Below are positions 62,440-64,000 of a stretch of 64,000 bases of DNA, piece after piece. The notes under the pieces are model-generated. The model did no database searches. It saw only the letters and a program-made list of their open reading frames with translations, and had not been told where the DNA came from. Positions within the stretch are counted from its first letter, which is position 1; each line of letters begins with the position of its first letter. Both the position numbers and the translations under genes were made by a program. The stretch is from Prochilodus magdalenae (taxonomy: Eukaryota; Chordata; Actinopteri; Characiformes; Prochilodontidae), in contig JAMWET010003064.1 of assembly GCA_024036415.1 (NCBI GenBank), positions 229,501-293,500 on the forward strand, read 5' to 3'.

Positions 62440-62878
62440 GGTTCTGTGGGCAACATCCTGTGAGCACTGATGAAGGACTAGAGGATGACCAACACAAACT
62501 CTGCAGCAGCAAAAGAGCTATCACCTCTGACTGTACATTTACAAGGTGGACCAGTAAGGTAGGAGTGTCTAATAGAGTAGACAATGAGTGGACACTCACT
62601 CCAGCAGCACTGCTGTGTCTGATCCACTCACACCAGCACCACACAACACTAACACACCACCACCACGTCAGTGTCACTGCAGTGCTGAGAATGATCCACC
62701 ACCCACATAATACCTGCTCTGTGGTGGCTCTGACCACTACAGAACAGGGTAGCTAAGTATCCAGAGCATCAGATGGACTACAGTCTGTAATAGTAGAACT
62801 ACACAGTGCTTCTATATGGTAAGAGCTGATGCAATAGACACTGAGTGTGGGTACAAGCTTTAGCTAATAAAGTGGCCC
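62440..62878. mobile_element. Foldback repeat element, fuller copy without array
   Basis: It begins with gtgggcaacatcctgtgagc, which corresponds to the loop, and runs through aaggtggaccagtaaggtag, gatccactcacaccagcacc, gtgtcactgcagtgctgaga and cctgctctgtggtggctctg. It ends in gtgcttctatatggtaagag and an actgagtg..gcttt tail. It has one degenerate copy of the 14-bp motif instead of 21. The orientation within the family is that of the right half. Confidence 0.75.
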
Positions 62879-63790
62879 GGGGGTGTGTATATATATTAAA
62901 CTGTATATTATAAATTTTATTAGCATAATTACAATTCAGGGGGCTCCAGCAAATATCATAGTAGTTATTTTCCTATAAAACCATTAAGAGCTATTGTTGT
63001 ATATTACGAGTGTCTTCATATTCCTGGAAGAAACGTTATTAATATGACATTAAAAAGAAAAGCTGATTTTTTATTACACAAAATAGTAAAAGGAAAAGGA
63101 GAACAATATGGAGATAAAATAATGTTAATTGCTTGCTAACGTTAGCCGTCCAGGTCAAGCAAGAACACCGTTACATGTTGTTTTCCGTCTGAAGGGACAT
63201 GCATTTCATGGCAGAATGGAAAATTCAAATGAGAAGTTAGCTTCAGCTTCGTCAACTTCGCAAGTCATTTGTCTCATGCATACGCTCCCATACACCGCTA
63301 CCTACAAGCATCAGACAGTGCTGGAATTAGGAAAGTCATACAGTCATCCATGCTTTAGTTCACGCTTTAGGCCCTGACCGTGGTCTCATCTGATGCAGCT
63401 GGCCAAGACAGACCGGTCCTCAGGTGCAACGAGAGGTAACAGAATCACAACAATCTGTCTCCATGTTAGGCTAAAGGTGACCCCAAATGGCCATGCATTG
63501 TTTTATGGCCACTGGCTTGAAAACAACATGGACAACTCGGATGCCATGGCAGGAGGAGGACATGGGTCTGATGTGTTTTCATTTGTATATCAAACGGGAA
63601 ACAATCGCAACACTGTCACACTAAATTCAATAACTCTAGCAAGGTTAACTCTATCAACTTTAGGGATGCACAGATACATTAACTGTGGGACGATACCAGT
63701 ATCCAATATTACTGATGCAAATATGGCCAAGCATTTATACACTGTAGAAATCGGGACCACATACACCTGAATTAGCATCATTAATAATTA
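62879..63790. other. Unassigned sequence
   Basis: AT-rich to about 63120, then balanced sequence with open frames (63393-63770) that have no motif I know. A tagggatgcacagatac phrase at 63660 resembles a hAT-type terminal sequence, but no partner end is visible. Confidence 0.35.
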
Positions 63791-64000
63791 CACACTCATA
63801 GCTACAAAATAGGTCCACCCAGTAATCAACAGACAGCAATGAAACTCGGTGAGTAGGCTTGACATTGTGAGACATGCAGACGATTCAAGTTTCACGCTCG
63901 ACCCACACGTGACGTGAGCAAGGACAAACCTTAGCCCTGTAAATGACTGACCCAACAGCCAAAATAGCAGACATTCAGCGATGAGTGATGCCCTCTATGA
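63791..64000 (+). mobile_element. Tc1-like family A left end, cut by the window
   Basis: It starts with cacactcatagctac and continues with the family's sub-terminal and N-terminal sequence (cagcaatgaaactcggtgag, gacattgtgagacatgcaga, cacgtgacgtgagcaagg, cgatgagtgatgccctctat). The element runs off the right edge, so whether it is full-length cannot be told. Confidence 0.82.

Noticed and set aside
63655..63730. hAT transposon end (tagggatgcacagatac)
   Set aside because: Only one possible terminus is visible, with no partner, target duplication or coding remnant; the similarity is suggestive only.

Overview
This window is vertebrate nuclear DNA, almost certainly from a ray-finned fish. An otophysan (characin- or catfish-like) source is plausible, but that is inference. 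It has no prokaryotic gene organisation, AT-rich non-coding sequence, many micro- and minisatellites, and the usual fish mixture of decayed Tc1-like transposons, L2 and L1-like LINE pieces and tRNA-derived SINEs.

I can support one protein-coding exon of a host gene. A 140-base exon on the minus strand (24512-24651) has a clean acceptor and donor. It encodes the start of the first immunoglobulin domain of MDGA1, a GPI-anchored Ig/MAM synaptic cell-surface protein. Its motif QACVVKEDNISER matches MDGA1 rather than MDGA2. The rest of the window is therefore read as the two large flanking introns: the downstream intron runs left from 24511 for at least 24.5 kb, and the upstream intron runs right from 24652 for at least 39.3 kb. 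I searched for the signal-peptide exon (to the right) and the next Ig1 exon (to the left) and recognised neither.

Layout. 1-6 kb: an L2 LINE 3' end and several Tc1-like remnants, one flanked by a perfect 58-bp direct repeat and one carrying a nested SINE. 7-17 kb: mostly unique sequence, an internally deleted Tc1-like copy, and two SINEs. 17.5-21.1 kb: two nearly identical LINE-like 3' ends with (AAT)n tails, then an 11-copy 47-bp minisatellite. 21.5-24.3 kb: L1-like and L2 fragments. 24.5 kb: the mdga1 exon. 25-48 kb: unique intron sequence with scattered Tc1-like remnants of at least three families, nested SINEs, and diverged tandem repeats at 35.7, 38.2 and 41.1 kb. 48-62 kb: very dense simple repeats, comprising (ATT)n, a 1-kb purine tract, a 21-copy 14-bp minisatellite inside a foldback element, a 32-bp minisatellite, a 735-bp ACT/CTG array, two GATA arrays and a 1.4-kb CA-based array. 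62-64 kb: another foldback copy and a Tc1-like end running off the window.

The long open frames (up to 551 codons) in the right third are products of simple repeats, not genes. Nothing here amounts to an undescribed multi-gene system. The most notable points are the mdga1 exon in very large introns, the 14-bp array inside the foldback element, the 58-bp duplication, and the deletion-derivative Tc1-like families.
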